Shown piece after piece: positions 1 to 6,951 of a stretch of DNA of 64,000 nucleotides. Below the pieces are notes generated by a model. That model saw only the letters and a list, made by a program, of their open reading frames with translations. It did no database searches and was not told the DNA's origin. Source of the stretch: UBA6244 sp041582875 (GTDB taxonomy: Bacteria > Bacteroidota > Bacteroidia > Bacteroidales > F082). Positions within the stretch are counted from its first letter, which is position 1; every line of letters begins with the position of its first letter. The stretch covers positions 35,666 to 99,665 of the forward strand of contig JBFHGX010000002.1 in assembly GCA_041582875.1 (NCBI GenBank). The letters are read 5' to 3'. The position numbers were made by a program, and so were the translations under genes.

Positions 1-1
1 T

Positions 2-385
2 ACTATGGTAGTCACCGGATTACTGTATATGTATTTCAACTATCCTATTTTAGGATTTGAAATGGAAAGTCTTGAAATAGTGGCTATCATCCATACATTG
101 GGAGCCTATTTATTACTGACTTTTCTTATCATCCATTTATATTTAATCACCACAGGGCACACCTTGACTTCAAATCTGAAAGCCATGATTACGGGCTGGG
201 AAGTTGTTGATGATGCAGACGTAAAGAACATTGTGGAAGAAGCTGTGGAAGTGACCGGATTAAAGATTAAACCGGTTGATCATACACGAAAAAGTCATGA
301 AGAGCTTGAAGAGCTTGTGTTAGACGCTCTCAAAGAAACCGAAGCAAAAGTTAAAAACAAAGCCTTAAAAGGTCAAAAAAAATAA
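2..385 (+). CDS. Cytochrome b561-like membrane subunit, C-terminal fragment
   Basis: The gene is cut by the left window edge; the frame is open from base 2. The visible 127 residues begin inside a membrane segment, followed by a second one (about residues 27-47) that carries His at its start, near its end and just after it, a pattern typical of heme-b ligands in cytochrome b561 / Ni-Fe hydrogenase / thiosulfate-reductase cytochrome b subunits. A charged cytoplasmic tail of about 75 residues rich in Glu and Lys follows. It lies 27 bases before a rhodanese lipoprotein and probably shares its transcript. By inference it passes electrons between the quinone pool and a periplasmic sulfur enzyme encoded to the left. 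The exact subfamily cannot be fixed from the fragment. Confidence 0.65.
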   Translation, partial: TMVVTGLLYMYFNYPILGFEMESLEIVAIIHTLGAYLLLTFLIIHLYLITTGHTLTSNLKAMITGWEVVDDADVKNIVEEAVEVTGLKIKPVDHTRKSHEELEELVLDALKETEAKVKNKALKGQKK

Positions 386-412
386 ACTGAGTACCACTAA
401 ATATTTGATTAA

Positions 413-928
413 ATGAAAACAATAACCGTAAAATTTTTAGCAATTATTGGCATGATGTTTCTTGTATATGCTTGCCAAGAGAAAACAACTTATGAAAATG
501 TGGATGAAATAGTAGCCGAAGCCATAGTCAACACCAAAAGCATTTTTAGTGAACAACTTTATACAAAAATCGACAATGGCGATATGATTTTGCTGATTGA
601 CGCCCGTGAACCCAACGAATTCAATGCTGGCTATATACCTGGAGCTGTAAATATTCCGAGAGGAGTATTGGAATTTAACATTGGCAAGGAAGCTTTTTGG
701 GAAGAGGCCATGCTTTACATGCCGGAAAAAGATGAAGAAATCATTGTGTATTGCCGGAAAGGAAAAAGAAGCATCTTGGCAGCCGATGCACTACAAAAAC
801 TGGGTTATACCAATGTTTATTATCTTGAAGATGGTTGGAAAAATTGGGAAATGAACTACCCAATGGTATACGAAAAAAATCTGGATCATTCAGCGCATGA
901 ATCATCAGGAGAAAGCGGAGGTTGCTAA
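413..928 (+). CDS. Periplasmic rhodanese lipoprotein with C-terminal Gly-Gly-Cys
   Basis: A 171-residue single-domain sulfurtransferase. The N-terminus is a lipoprotein signal with lipobox VYAC (Cys21). The rhodanese domain spans about residues 45-150, with the CH2A-like segment DAREPNEF near residue 63 and the active-site loop CRKGKRS starting at Cys114, so the enzyme should form a persulfide. The tail is Ser/Gly/His rich and ends GESGGC, putting a third cysteine at the very C-terminus. Rhodaneses do not normally need this residue, and three other rhodanese proteins in this island share the ending. It follows the cytochrome b gene closely and a bidirectional terminator ends the unit. It is likely membrane-anchored and moves sulfane sulfur in the periplasm; donor and acceptor are unknown. 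Confidence 0.85.
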   Translation: MKTITVKFLAIIGMMFLVYACQEKTTYENVDEIVAEAIVNTKSIFSEQLYTKIDNGDMILLIDAREPNEFNAGYIPGAVNIPRGVLEFNIGKEAFWEEAMLYMPEKDEEIIVYCRKGKRSILAADALQKLGYTNVYYLEDGWKNWEMNYPMVYEKNLDHSAHESSGESGGC

Positions 929-954
929 TAAAGCCCATTAACACTTGGAAAAAA

Positions 955-980
955 AGAGCACTAAGTTGGTGCTCTTTTTT
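955..980. terminator. Bidirectional terminator between rhodanese and crp gene
   Basis: The inverted repeat AGAGCAC (955-961) / GTGCTCT (969-975) has a 7-base loop, with A residues on the left and a T run on the right. It sits between the convergent ends of the rhodanese gene and the Crp/Fnr gene and can serve both strands. Confidence 0.85.
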
Positions 981-1676
981 TTATCCAAATTTACTAATTT
1001 GTTCAAGCTTTTCCTTTTCCAGTACTTTAATTTGCTTTCCTTTGGTACTTATTATTTTCTCATGCTTAAAGTCCTTCATAATCCGCATAACGCTCTCCAC
1101 GGATAAACCTGTTAAATCAGCCAAATCGCTTCTGCTAATGGGTAAACAAAAATCATGGGATTTAAAAACGCGATTCGACAAACACAATAACAAATCAGCA
1201 ACAAGTCCTGCTGACTGCTTTCGGGTTAAACAATAAAACCGTCCATAAACCTGAGCAGCATTCTCATTTTGAATATTGAACATTTTAAAAGCAAACTCCG
1301 AGTTGGACATCAACAACTGTTTAAAAATATTTAAATCAATGAGCGTAACCACCGAGTCGATGTAGGTTGATGCGGAATAAATAAATGTATTATTTCCTTC
1401 ATACATACTCGACAAACCTATAAAATGATTTGAAGGAATGATTTTTAGAATTAAATCTTTTGATGTTCCTCCAATGAAAACTTTTACTAGACCTTGTTCG
1501 AGAAATATTACATGCGAAGCAAATGATCCTTGCTTTGCAATTACCTCTCCTTTTTTATAAGCAATCCGTATGGTACCACCTTCCAACATCTGTTTCTCCG
1601 AAGCGGATAGCAGATTAAAACACTCTATATGTTGATTTTCAACAATACAGCTATTTAACGAATCAGACATACTCAT
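981..1676 (-). CDS. Crp/Fnr-family transcriptional regulator 1
   Basis: 231 residues, the usual family length. An N-terminal cyclic-nucleotide-type beta roll (about residues 20-125) is followed by a dimerisation helix and a C-terminal winged helix-turn-helix. The recognition helix contains ESVMR, matching the Glu-x-x-x-Arg spacing of FNR. Cysteines lie at residues 10 and 19 before the beta roll, but there is no cysteine at the position of FNR Cys122. The gene ends against the cytochrome/rhodanese unit and is divergent from the two-domain rhodanese gene at 1878, so it probably acts on the shared 200-base upstream region. The effector is unknown; sulfur, redox or nitrosative signals are plausible from context. 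Two in-frame ATGs (1676 and 1670) compete as start. Confidence 0.85.
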   Translation of the reverse strand: MSMSDSLNSCIVENQHIECFNLLSASEKQMLEGGTIRIAYKKGEVIAKQGSFASHVIFLEQGLVKVFIGGTSKDLILKIIPSNHFIGLSSMYEGNNTFIYSASTYIDSVVTLIDLNIFKQLLMSNSEFAFKMFNIQNENAAQVYGRFYCLTRKQSAGLVADLLLCLSNRVFKSHDFCLPISRSDLADLTGLSVESVMRIMKDFKHEKIISTKGKQIKVLEKEKLEQISKFG

Positions 1677-1814
1677 ATATACATATTAATATTTAACCGC
1701 AAAATTAAGAATATTTAAAGATCCCTGTCTATGTCAGTTAATTTTATGTCAAATTACTGTTTTTAATCCAACTTATTGCAGCCTAATATTTTCGGAACAA
1801 AGCCTATGACCAAG

Positions 1815-1822
1815 TACTTTTG
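1815..1822 (+). promoter_or_regulatory. Candidate -7 element before the two-domain rhodanese
   Basis: TACTTTTG matches the Bacteroidota primary-sigma -7 consensus TAnnTTTG, 55 bases before the start codon. Upstream, the direct repeat TATGTCAGTTA (1730-1740) / TATGTCAAATTA (1745-1756) lies where an activator could bind. The -33 element is weak. Confidence 0.5.
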
Positions 1823-1877
1823 ACACCAGTAATTAATCAGAAAAAAAAGAACTAGTACTAATTAAAAGAATTACACA

Positions 1878-2876
1878 ATGAAAAAATTTTTGAGTTATTT
1901 GTTTATCGCTATGTTTTTACCTACTTTGTTTTTAACAAGTTGTAAAGACGACACCAATGATCCTGTTGTTCAAGGCACCTATGACGACCTTAAAGCATAC
2001 ATGGTAGCACAGAACATGGACTTACCTGCACTGCTTACAAGCTGGGTCATCGATCCAAAAGCAGTTGCCGATGGTGGTATTGTTGAAGCCGACGGAACCA
2101 TTCCTACTTATACAGTATTTGATATCAGAAGTGCTGATGATTTTGCAAAAGGTCATGTAAAAGGAGCCATTAATGTAGCTTTAGCTGATGTGGTGACCAC
2201 TGCAAACGAGCTAAACTCTAATCTGCCTATTCTGGTTTTCTGTTACACTGGACAAACTGCCGGTCGCGCTGTAATGGCTTTGCGTCTTTCAGGTTATGCT
2301 GACGCTAAAGTAGCCAAATTTGGATTTTCCGCATGGACCGACATGGCTGAATTTGACAAATGGTCAACAAAAATTGGCAACATTGCTGATGGTAGTCCGA
2401 ATTGGAATACTGACGCCTCTGCTGATTTACCAAACAACCTGGCACCAACCTGGACATCCACCGCTACTGACGGAGCTCAAATTCTTGCAGAACGCGTAAG
2501 TGTTATGCTAACCACATCAGGTTGGAGTGTTTCAGGCGCAGATGTATTGGCCGCTCCTGCTGACTATTCAATTTACAACTATTGGGGTGAAGGCGACTAT
2601 TTGGGTCTTGGTCATTTTGTAGGTGCATATCAGTATTTACCCATTTCATTCGACAATGTAAGTGCCATGAATCCTGACAACAGCAATTTGGTATATTGCT
2701 ATACTGGCCAAACTTCATCTATCACTACTGCATGGTTTAATGTATTGGGGTACAACGTAAAAAGCATTAGCTTCGGCGTTAATGGTTTAAGATATGACGC
2801 ACTGGTTTCTGCTGAAAAAGCACACTGGCATTTTCCATACCACAACTACCCTTTCGAGGGAACTTCTGCAAAATAA
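1878..2876 (+). CDS. Two-domain rhodanese lipoprotein with two active-site loops
   Basis: 332 residues. A lipoprotein signal ends in LTSC (Cys22), and the acidic residues right after it (CKDD) resemble the export signal described for surface lipoproteins of some Bacteroidota, so it may face outward. Two rhodanese domains follow (about residues 75-160 and 205-310). Unusually, both keep a catalytic cysteine in the same loop, CYTGQT, at Cys122 and Cys274; in classical tandem rhodaneses only the C-terminal domain is active. It lacks the Gly-Gly-Cys ending of its neighbours. A terminator separates it from the porin gene 78 bases downstream. Likely a thiosulfate- or polysulfide-handling sulfurtransferase; the substrate is not known. 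Confidence 0.8.
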   Translation: MKKFLSYLFIAMFLPTLFLTSCKDDTNDPVVQGTYDDLKAYMVAQNMDLPALLTSWVIDPKAVADGGIVEADGTIPTYTVFDIRSADDFAKGHVKGAINVALADVVTTANELNSNLPILVFCYTGQTAGRAVMALRLSGYADAKVAKFGFSAWTDMAEFDKWSTKIGNIADGSPNWNTDASADLPNNLAPTWTSTATDGAQILAERVSVMLTTSGWSVSGADVLAAPADYSIYNYWGEGDYLGLGHFVGAYQYLPISFDNVSAMNPDNSNLVYCYTGQTSSITTAWFNVLGYNVKSISFGVNGLRYDALVSAEKAHWHFPYHNYPFEGTSAK

Positions 2877-2883
2877 ATAATCT

Positions 2884-2927
2884 TCAGGCTGACCAAGTAC
2901 TTTTCTTGGCCAGCCTGATTGTTTTTT
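2884..2927 (+). terminator. Terminator or attenuator between rhodanese and porin genes
   Basis: A 14-base stem (2884-2897 with 2905-2918, one mismatch) and a 7-base loop are followed by a T-rich run. Because the porin gene starts only 27 bases later in the same direction and no clear promoter is visible between, it may work as a partial terminator that lowers downstream expression. Confidence 0.8.
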
Positions 2928-2953
2928 TACATTGAACTAAAAAAATTAATGAG

Positions 2954-4054
2954 ATGAAAAAAGTTTTCCTATTTGTAAGTCTGTTACTTGTTTCAGTGCT
3001 AGCCAATCAAAGTATTTTCGCTCAGGGCTGTGTTGAAACATCCTCTTCAGACGGTCCTCAATTGGTTGGATACATTCAGCCGCAGTTTAACTATTACATG
3101 TTTGGCGATGATGCCAATGGAAACCCAATCAAACCGAGCACTTTTGAATTCTTACGCGCACGTGTTGGTATTGTTGGATCTATTCCTTATGATATAAGTT
3201 ATTATGTAATGGCCGAATTGAGTCCTGTTTCGGGCGGACCTCAACTTCTCGACGCTTTTGTAACTTATGCTCCTCTCGGAAAATATGCTAAATTTTCGTT
3301 GGGTCAATTTAAATCACCTTTCTCCTTAGAACTAAATACACCATGTTACGCGCTTAACACCATTAACAGATCAACTGTTGTCAACAACTTAGCTTCTCCT
3401 TTTAGAGATATGGGATTAATGGTACTAGGTGCTTTTGGTAAAGACAGAGATATTATTTCCTACAAAGTGGCTGTATTAAACGGAACCGGAATTAATACCC
3501 TTGACGATAATGGCAATAAAGAAATTGCAGGTCGTGTTGTTTATGCTCCTCTGGAATGGTTAAAAGTAGGCGCAAGTGGTCGTACCGGCCTTATTGGTAA
3601 AAAACTTGATACAGACGGCACTTCAAAAAGCGTTACCCGCTATGCAGGAGATCTGACCGTTGATTACAAGAACTTTAAACTACAAGGTGAGTATATTTAT
3701 GGAATTACTGTAGGAGTTGTTGAAACAGGTGGTGGATGTGGAAAAGCAACTAATGCAACCGAACCGGTTTTCAAACAATCAGGATTTTGGGTAGCAGCTA
3801 TGTACATGACGCCTTGGAACATACAACCTGTAGTAAAATATGAAACTTATGATCCCAACGGAACAACCTATTCATATCAAGGTGTTGCGCAAAATTATGG
3901 TCAAAATACCATCACTGCTGGTGTAAACTACTTTTTAAACGATTGGACCAGAATTCAGATTAACTATGTATATAATTCTGAAAGTAAACTAGACGGTGTT
4001 GTAAAAGAATACGACAATGATGCCTTCATGATTCAGGTTCAAGCAAAATTTTAA
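2954..4054 (+). CDS. Outer-membrane porin of the phosphate-selective O/P type
   Basis: 366 residues with a Sec signal peptide ending IFAQ and alternating hydrophobic beta-strand character throughout, closing on an aromatic C-terminal residue (QVQAKF) as expected for an outer-membrane barrel. Segments such as EFLRARVG, YVMAELSP and LGQFKSPFSLE resemble the OprO/OprP (PF07396) family, which forms anion-selective channels. A Cys-containing loop follows the signal cleavage site. It is 23 bases before a tandem rhodanese and lies among sulfur genes, so it probably admits a sulfur oxyanion such as thiosulfate rather than phosphate. That substrate is inference from context only. Confidence 0.75.
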   Translation: MKKVFLFVSLLLVSVLANQSIFAQGCVETSSSDGPQLVGYIQPQFNYYMFGDDANGNPIKPSTFEFLRARVGIVGSIPYDISYYVMAELSPVSGGPQLLDAFVTYAPLGKYAKFSLGQFKSPFSLELNTPCYALNTINRSTVVNNLASPFRDMGLMVLGAFGKDRDIISYKVAVLNGTGINTLDDNGNKEIAGRVVYAPLEWLKVGASGRTGLIGKKLDTDGTSKSVTRYAGDLTVDYKNFKLQGEYIYGITVGVVETGGGCGKATNATEPVFKQSGFWVAAMYMTPWNIQPVVKYETYDPNGTTYSYQGVAQNYGQNTITAGVNYFLNDWTRIQINYVYNSESKLDGVVKEYDNDAFMIQVQAKF

Positions 4055-4077
4055 TCAAACTACCAAATTAATTAAAG

Positions 4078-4980
4078 ATGAAAAACCTAAAATATCTATT
4101 GGCCGTATGCGCTCTGGCCATATTTTCACTGCCCATTCTGGCACAGGGAGATATTATTTCTGCTGCCGATTTCATGAAATTAATCAAAACAGATAAAAAT
4201 GTTGTGATTATTGATGCCAGCAAAGCTGAAGATTACACCAAAGCACATTTAAAAGACGCAGTAAATGTTCCATACAAATCACTGAATAGTGAAGGGGATA
4301 TTGATGGGCTCATAAAAACTCCTGCAGAAATGGCCGACATTTTTGGAGAAAACGGAGTTACTGAATCAAAAACCATTGTGGTTTATGATGGAGGAACCCA
4401 AAAATACTCTTCCAGAGTTTATTGGATTCTTAAATATTTGGGAGCTCCCAATGTTAAAATTCTCCAAAAAGATATGGACCAATGGAGAAAATCCAGGGTC
4501 CCGATCACAAAAATGCCAACCAAAATTGCACCTGCTACCTTTACTCCAAAAGTCAACGACGCCATTTTTGCTAACATCAATGATGTAAAAAAAGGAAATG
4601 CCCTGATTATCGATGCCAGAACAACTGAAGAATTTGCAGGTACTTCAGATAAAAGCAAAGGACATATCCCAGGAGCCATCAACATCAACTACAAGGAAGT
4701 ATTAACTGGAACCGAGGCTTTTAAAAATAAATCTGAATTAGAAGCGCTAGTTGCTCAATACAAATTGTCTCCTAGTCAACCTATCATCGTATACTGTAAT
4801 ACAGGTATTATTGCCGCAGTAATTTATGTAGCCTTGACCAATGAATTGGGATGGACCAACGTTAAAGTATATGATGGAGCCTATAAAGAATGGGATGCCA
4901 AAGGTAATAAATTGGATACGAAAGCTTCGGTAGCGCCCGTGAAAAAAACCAAAGAATCATCTTCAGACGGCGGTTGTTAA
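4078..4980 (+). CDS. Tandem-domain thiosulfate sulfurtransferase with Gly-Gly-Cys end
   Basis: 300 residues. A Sec signal peptide (PILAQ) is followed by two rhodanese domains in the classical arrangement. The N-terminal domain (about 25-145) is catalytically silent, with Asp104 where the cysteine would be (VVYDGG). The C-terminal domain (about 160-275) has active Cys240 in YCNTGI. The last residues are SSSDGGC, adding a terminal cysteine after a flexible Lys/Ser/Pro tail. The likely reaction is transfer of sulfane sulfur from thiosulfate to a thiol or cyanide in the periplasm; the tail could be the intramolecular or intermolecular acceptor. It is co-transcribed with the porin upstream and the small gene downstream. 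Confidence 0.85.
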   Translation: MKNLKYLLAVCALAIFSLPILAQGDIISAADFMKLIKTDKNVVIIDASKAEDYTKAHLKDAVNVPYKSLNSEGDIDGLIKTPAEMADIFGENGVTESKTIVVYDGGTQKYSSRVYWILKYLGAPNVKILQKDMDQWRKSRVPITKMPTKIAPATFTPKVNDAIFANINDVKKGNALIIDARTTEEFAGTSDKSKGHIPGAININYKEVLTGTEAFKNKSELEALVAQYKLSPSQPIIVYCNTGIIAAVIYVALTNELGWTNVKVYDGAYKEWDAKGNKLDTKASVAPVKKTKESSSDGGC

Positions 4981-5052
4981 ATTTATATTAAACTACCAAT
5001 ACAGATTAACAGAACTCGTTTCAGCAATTAAACAAAAAGATTAAACACCATC

Positions 5053-5331
5053 ATGGAACTCATAGAAACTTCTACTTTTTTAAACCTAACCAAAACAGAG
5101 CAAGTCATTTTGGTTATCCAAAAAGGGGAAGAAGTGTTAACTCGAGAAGAAGATAAATATTCAATTCACTTGTTTGTATTGTCCAATCTGTTTGTTGAAC
5201 TTTGGTACGCAAAAAACTCTAATAAGATTTTAAAAACGAGATTGTCTGATAGAGAAATGGTTATTAATGAATATGCCACCATCGAAGACAAAGTGCAAGA
5301 TTTACTATCTAAAAAGAAAGCATTAAGTTAA
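5053..5331 (+). CDS. Small cytosolic protein of unknown function
   Basis: 92 residues, no signal peptide or membrane segment, no cysteine, mixed alpha/beta composition with a Lys-rich end. I do not recognise a family. It starts 72 bases after the tandem rhodanese, and a strong terminator follows 27 bases after its stop, so it closes the porin/rhodanese unit. Codon use resembles the neighbours. Position alone links it to sulfur metabolism. Confidence 0.55.
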   Translation: MELIETSTFLNLTKTEQVILVIQKGEEVLTREEDKYSIHLFVLSNLFVELWYAKNSNKILKTRLSDREMVINEYATIEDKVQDLLSKKKALS

Positions 5332-5357
5332 TTTTTCTCATAAATTATCTTTAAAAA

Positions 5358-5385
5358 AAGCTGCATGAAAATGCAGCTTTTTTTT
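5358..5385. terminator. Bidirectional terminator
   Basis: Stem AAGCTGCAT (5358-5366) / ATGCAGCTT (5371-5379) with loop GAAA, A run before and T run after. It lies between convergent genes, the 92-residue protein and Crp/Fnr regulator 2. Confidence 0.9.
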
Positions 5386-6062
5386 TATCCCTTCTCACTA
5401 ATTTTCTTCAACAACTCGTAGTTGAGTATCTCAAATGACTTTCCCTTTACACGAATAGTGCCAATATCTGACAAATCTTTGATTGAGCGCGTCACACTCT
5501 CGCGTGTAGCACAAATAAGCGCCGCTAAGTCGTTACGCGATAACGGAATTTGAAACGACTTTGATTTATTTACCTCATCCGAAAAAAACAAGATGGTATC
5601 GGCCAGTCGGCCATCCACTTGTTTTTGATGCACATTAACAAATCTCTCAAAATAAGTTAATTCATCTCGACATAGATACAAAATAAGTTCATCAGCAAAA
5701 TGAGCATTTTTCGCTATCAATTCTTTAAACGAATTAATATCAATGTAACAAACGTCAGAATCTTCAATAGTAGAGGCCGAATATTGATGAATTTTATTGG
5801 ACAATACAGTTTGTATACCAATATAACAACCTGGCTGCAATATTTTTAATATTTGATCGGTACCTTTAACCCCCTTCTTATGGATTTTAGCCAATCCACT
5901 CTTCAGATAAGCGATGTGCGAGGATAAAGATCCCTCCTTAATAATACTCTCACCAGGTTTCATCGATACCTCAGCACAATTACCTTGTAAAAATTCAACC
6001 TCACTGGGGTTGAGAGCCTCAACCGCCTTTGATCTTATAGCACATATACTGCAATTTCCCAT
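5385..6062 (-). CDS. Crp/Fnr-family regulator 2, cysteine-rich
   Basis: 225 residues with beta roll, dimer helix and winged helix-turn-helix. The recognition helix ESVTR is close to the ETISR of E. coli FNR. The N-terminus begins MGNCSIC (Cys4, Cys7), followed by Cys29, Cys79 and Cys105; Cys105 sits in SDVCYIDI, which aligns with the FNR cluster ligand Cys122 (MVCEIPF). This suggests an Fe-S or thiol sensor, although spacing differs from FNR (C-x2-C-x5-C). It is convergent with the porin/rhodanese unit and divergent from the small membrane protein gene at 6293. The 230-base divergent region is dense in inverted repeats. Oxygen, NO or reactive sulfur are possible signals. Confidence 0.85.
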   Translation of the reverse strand: MGNCSICAIRSKAVEALNPSEVEFLQGNCAEVSMKPGESIIKEGSLSSHIAYLKSGLAKIHKKGVKGTDQILKILQPGCYIGIQTVLSNKIHQYSASTIEDSDVCYIDINSFKELIAKNAHFADELILYLCRDELTYFERFVNVHQKQVDGRLADTILFFSDEVNKSKSFQIPLSRNDLAALICATRESVTRSIKDLSDIGTIRVKGKSFEILNYELLKKISEKG

Positions 6063-6105
6063 ACAACAAATCTACACAATTGTTTACAAAGTTAAGAAAC
6101 TATAT

Positions 6106-6133
6106 ATGTGATTTATGTTTCTAATTTTACAAC
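6106..6133 (+). promoter_or_regulatory. Conserved upstream block, copy A
   Basis: This 28-base block starts with ATGTGATTTATGT and ends ATTTTACAAC. It matches the block at 6767-6795 at 25 of 28 aligned positions with one single-base gap. Its right end, TAATTTTA, resembles a -7 element. It lies 159 bases before the small membrane protein gene; copy B lies 156 bases before the oxidoreductase gene. Confidence 0.6.
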
Positions 6134-6208
6134 CGCATGTCTTTTCTTTTAGTATCATTTTACCTCTTCTTATCAATCAATTATACTATTGTAATGAATT
6201 TATTATCA

Positions 6209-6226
6209 CATACTTAAGTGAGTATG
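6209..6226. promoter_or_regulatory. Inverted repeat, candidate Crp/Fnr operator
   Basis: CATACT-N6-AGTATG is a perfect 6-base inverted repeat with the 6-base spacing typical of Crp-type operators. It lies in the divergent region between Crp/Fnr regulator 2 and the small membrane protein gene. Confidence 0.5.
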
Positions 6227-6238
6227 GTAATATGTATA

Positions 6239-6259
6239 TTAGTATATTTGTTATACTAA
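6239..6259. promoter_or_regulatory. Second inverted repeat in the same divergent region
   Basis: TTAGTATA-N5-TATACTAA has perfect 8-base arms and lies 33 bases before the small membrane protein gene. Additional AGTAT/ATACT half-sites occur at 6151 and 6183, so several regulator molecules may bind in a row. Confidence 0.5.
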
Positions 6260-6292
6260 ATCATCAGAGAATACACACTAAAACTTAAAAAT

Positions 6293-6508
6293 ATGAAAGC
6301 TAGCTTAAAATTGTTCGTCAACTCAGCACTAATGTTTGGTTTAATTGGATTCGTTTCGTACCTATTCATTATCATCGCGGGTTTCTTTGGCTGCTGCGCA
6401 GGATTGTCAACTTTTTTGTATCACAAAATAGTCATGCTAATTCTGGTCTCAGGAGCTATAACTTTTGGTTTCTGCCTTTATAACAATTGCTATAAAAAAA
6501 GCAATTAG
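6293..6508 (+). CDS. Small Cys-containing two-helix membrane protein
   Basis: 71 residues with two membrane helices (about residues 10-34 and 43-64). A GCCAG pair lies at the end of the first helix, and two further cysteines (C-x4-C) follow the second, next to a Lys-rich end. I do not recognise a family. It is preceded by an elaborate regulatory region (conserved block A and two perfect inverted repeats) and followed by a terminator-like hairpin, so it appears to be an independently controlled single gene between Crp/Fnr regulator 2 and the Mo oxidoreductase operon. A role in membrane thiol or sulfur handling is only a guess. Confidence 0.6.
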   Translation: MKASLKLFVNSALMFGLIGFVSYLFIIIAGFFGCCAGLSTFLYHKIVMLILVSGAITFGFCLYNNCYKKSN

Positions 6509-6565
6509 CTAAACTAAAACATTTGATGGATTTCCATACTGAAACCCATTTAAAATGACCATTGA

Positions 6566-6605
6566 AAAACCTGATTTTACATTGATAAAGTCAGGTTTTA
6601 GTGTT
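6566..6605 (+). terminator. Probable terminator after the small membrane protein
   Basis: Stem AAAACCTGA (6566-6574) / TCAGGTTTT (6591-6599) with a 16-base loop; the following bases are T-rich but not a clean run. It is moderate in strength. Confidence 0.6.
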
Positions 6606-6766
6606 TTAACAACTTCCAAAATAACAAAATCGCTATTTAGAATGATTTAAAAATATCATATCCATTTGATTGCTAATATTTTAAAGCCATTCATCAGCCT
6701 CTCAACACAATTTAATTTAATTCTAAATTACCGATCTTTAAGACTGATTTTCAGGCGTTTTAATAA

Positions 6767-6795
6767 ATGTGATTTATGTCTCGTTATTTTGCAAC
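6767..6795 (+). promoter_or_regulatory. Conserved upstream block, copy B
   Basis: Begins ATGTGATTTATGT, as copy A at 6106, and ends ATTTTGCAAC. The end resembles the -7 element, so it is probably a promoter with an adjacent activator or alternative-sigma site driving the Mo oxidoreductase operon. Confidence 0.6.
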
Positions 6796-6951
6796 ATATG
6801 TATCTATCTGACTGTATGTAACAAAGGGCCTTGTATCCTCATTTAGAGTAAATTGGCTTATTTAAAATATTGCATATAATTTTGTTCAATAATATATTGA
6901 GCTTTTTATATATAAAGCATCTAAAATACATTGCTAAATAACTCTGAAATA

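Larger units (their letters stand above)
6509..6951 (+). other. Gene-free leader region before the oxidoreductase operon
   Basis: No plausible gene in 443 bases. It holds a hairpin (6566-6599), conserved block B (6767-6795) and an AT-rich leader of about 155 bases before the start codon. The AT content rises toward the start codon. Confidence 0.6.

Noticed and set aside
1808..2904. 14-base direct repeat (GACCAAGTACTTTT) at 1808 and 2891 flanking the two-domain rhodanese gene
   Set aside because: Several 14-base matches are expected by chance in a window this size. One copy overlaps a -7 element and the other is part of a terminator stem, so separate functions explain them.
6931..6951. TTG start upstream of the Mo oxidoreductase
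   Set aside because: It would place residues in front of the twin-arginine signal; ATG 6952 gives a normal Tat signal peptide.
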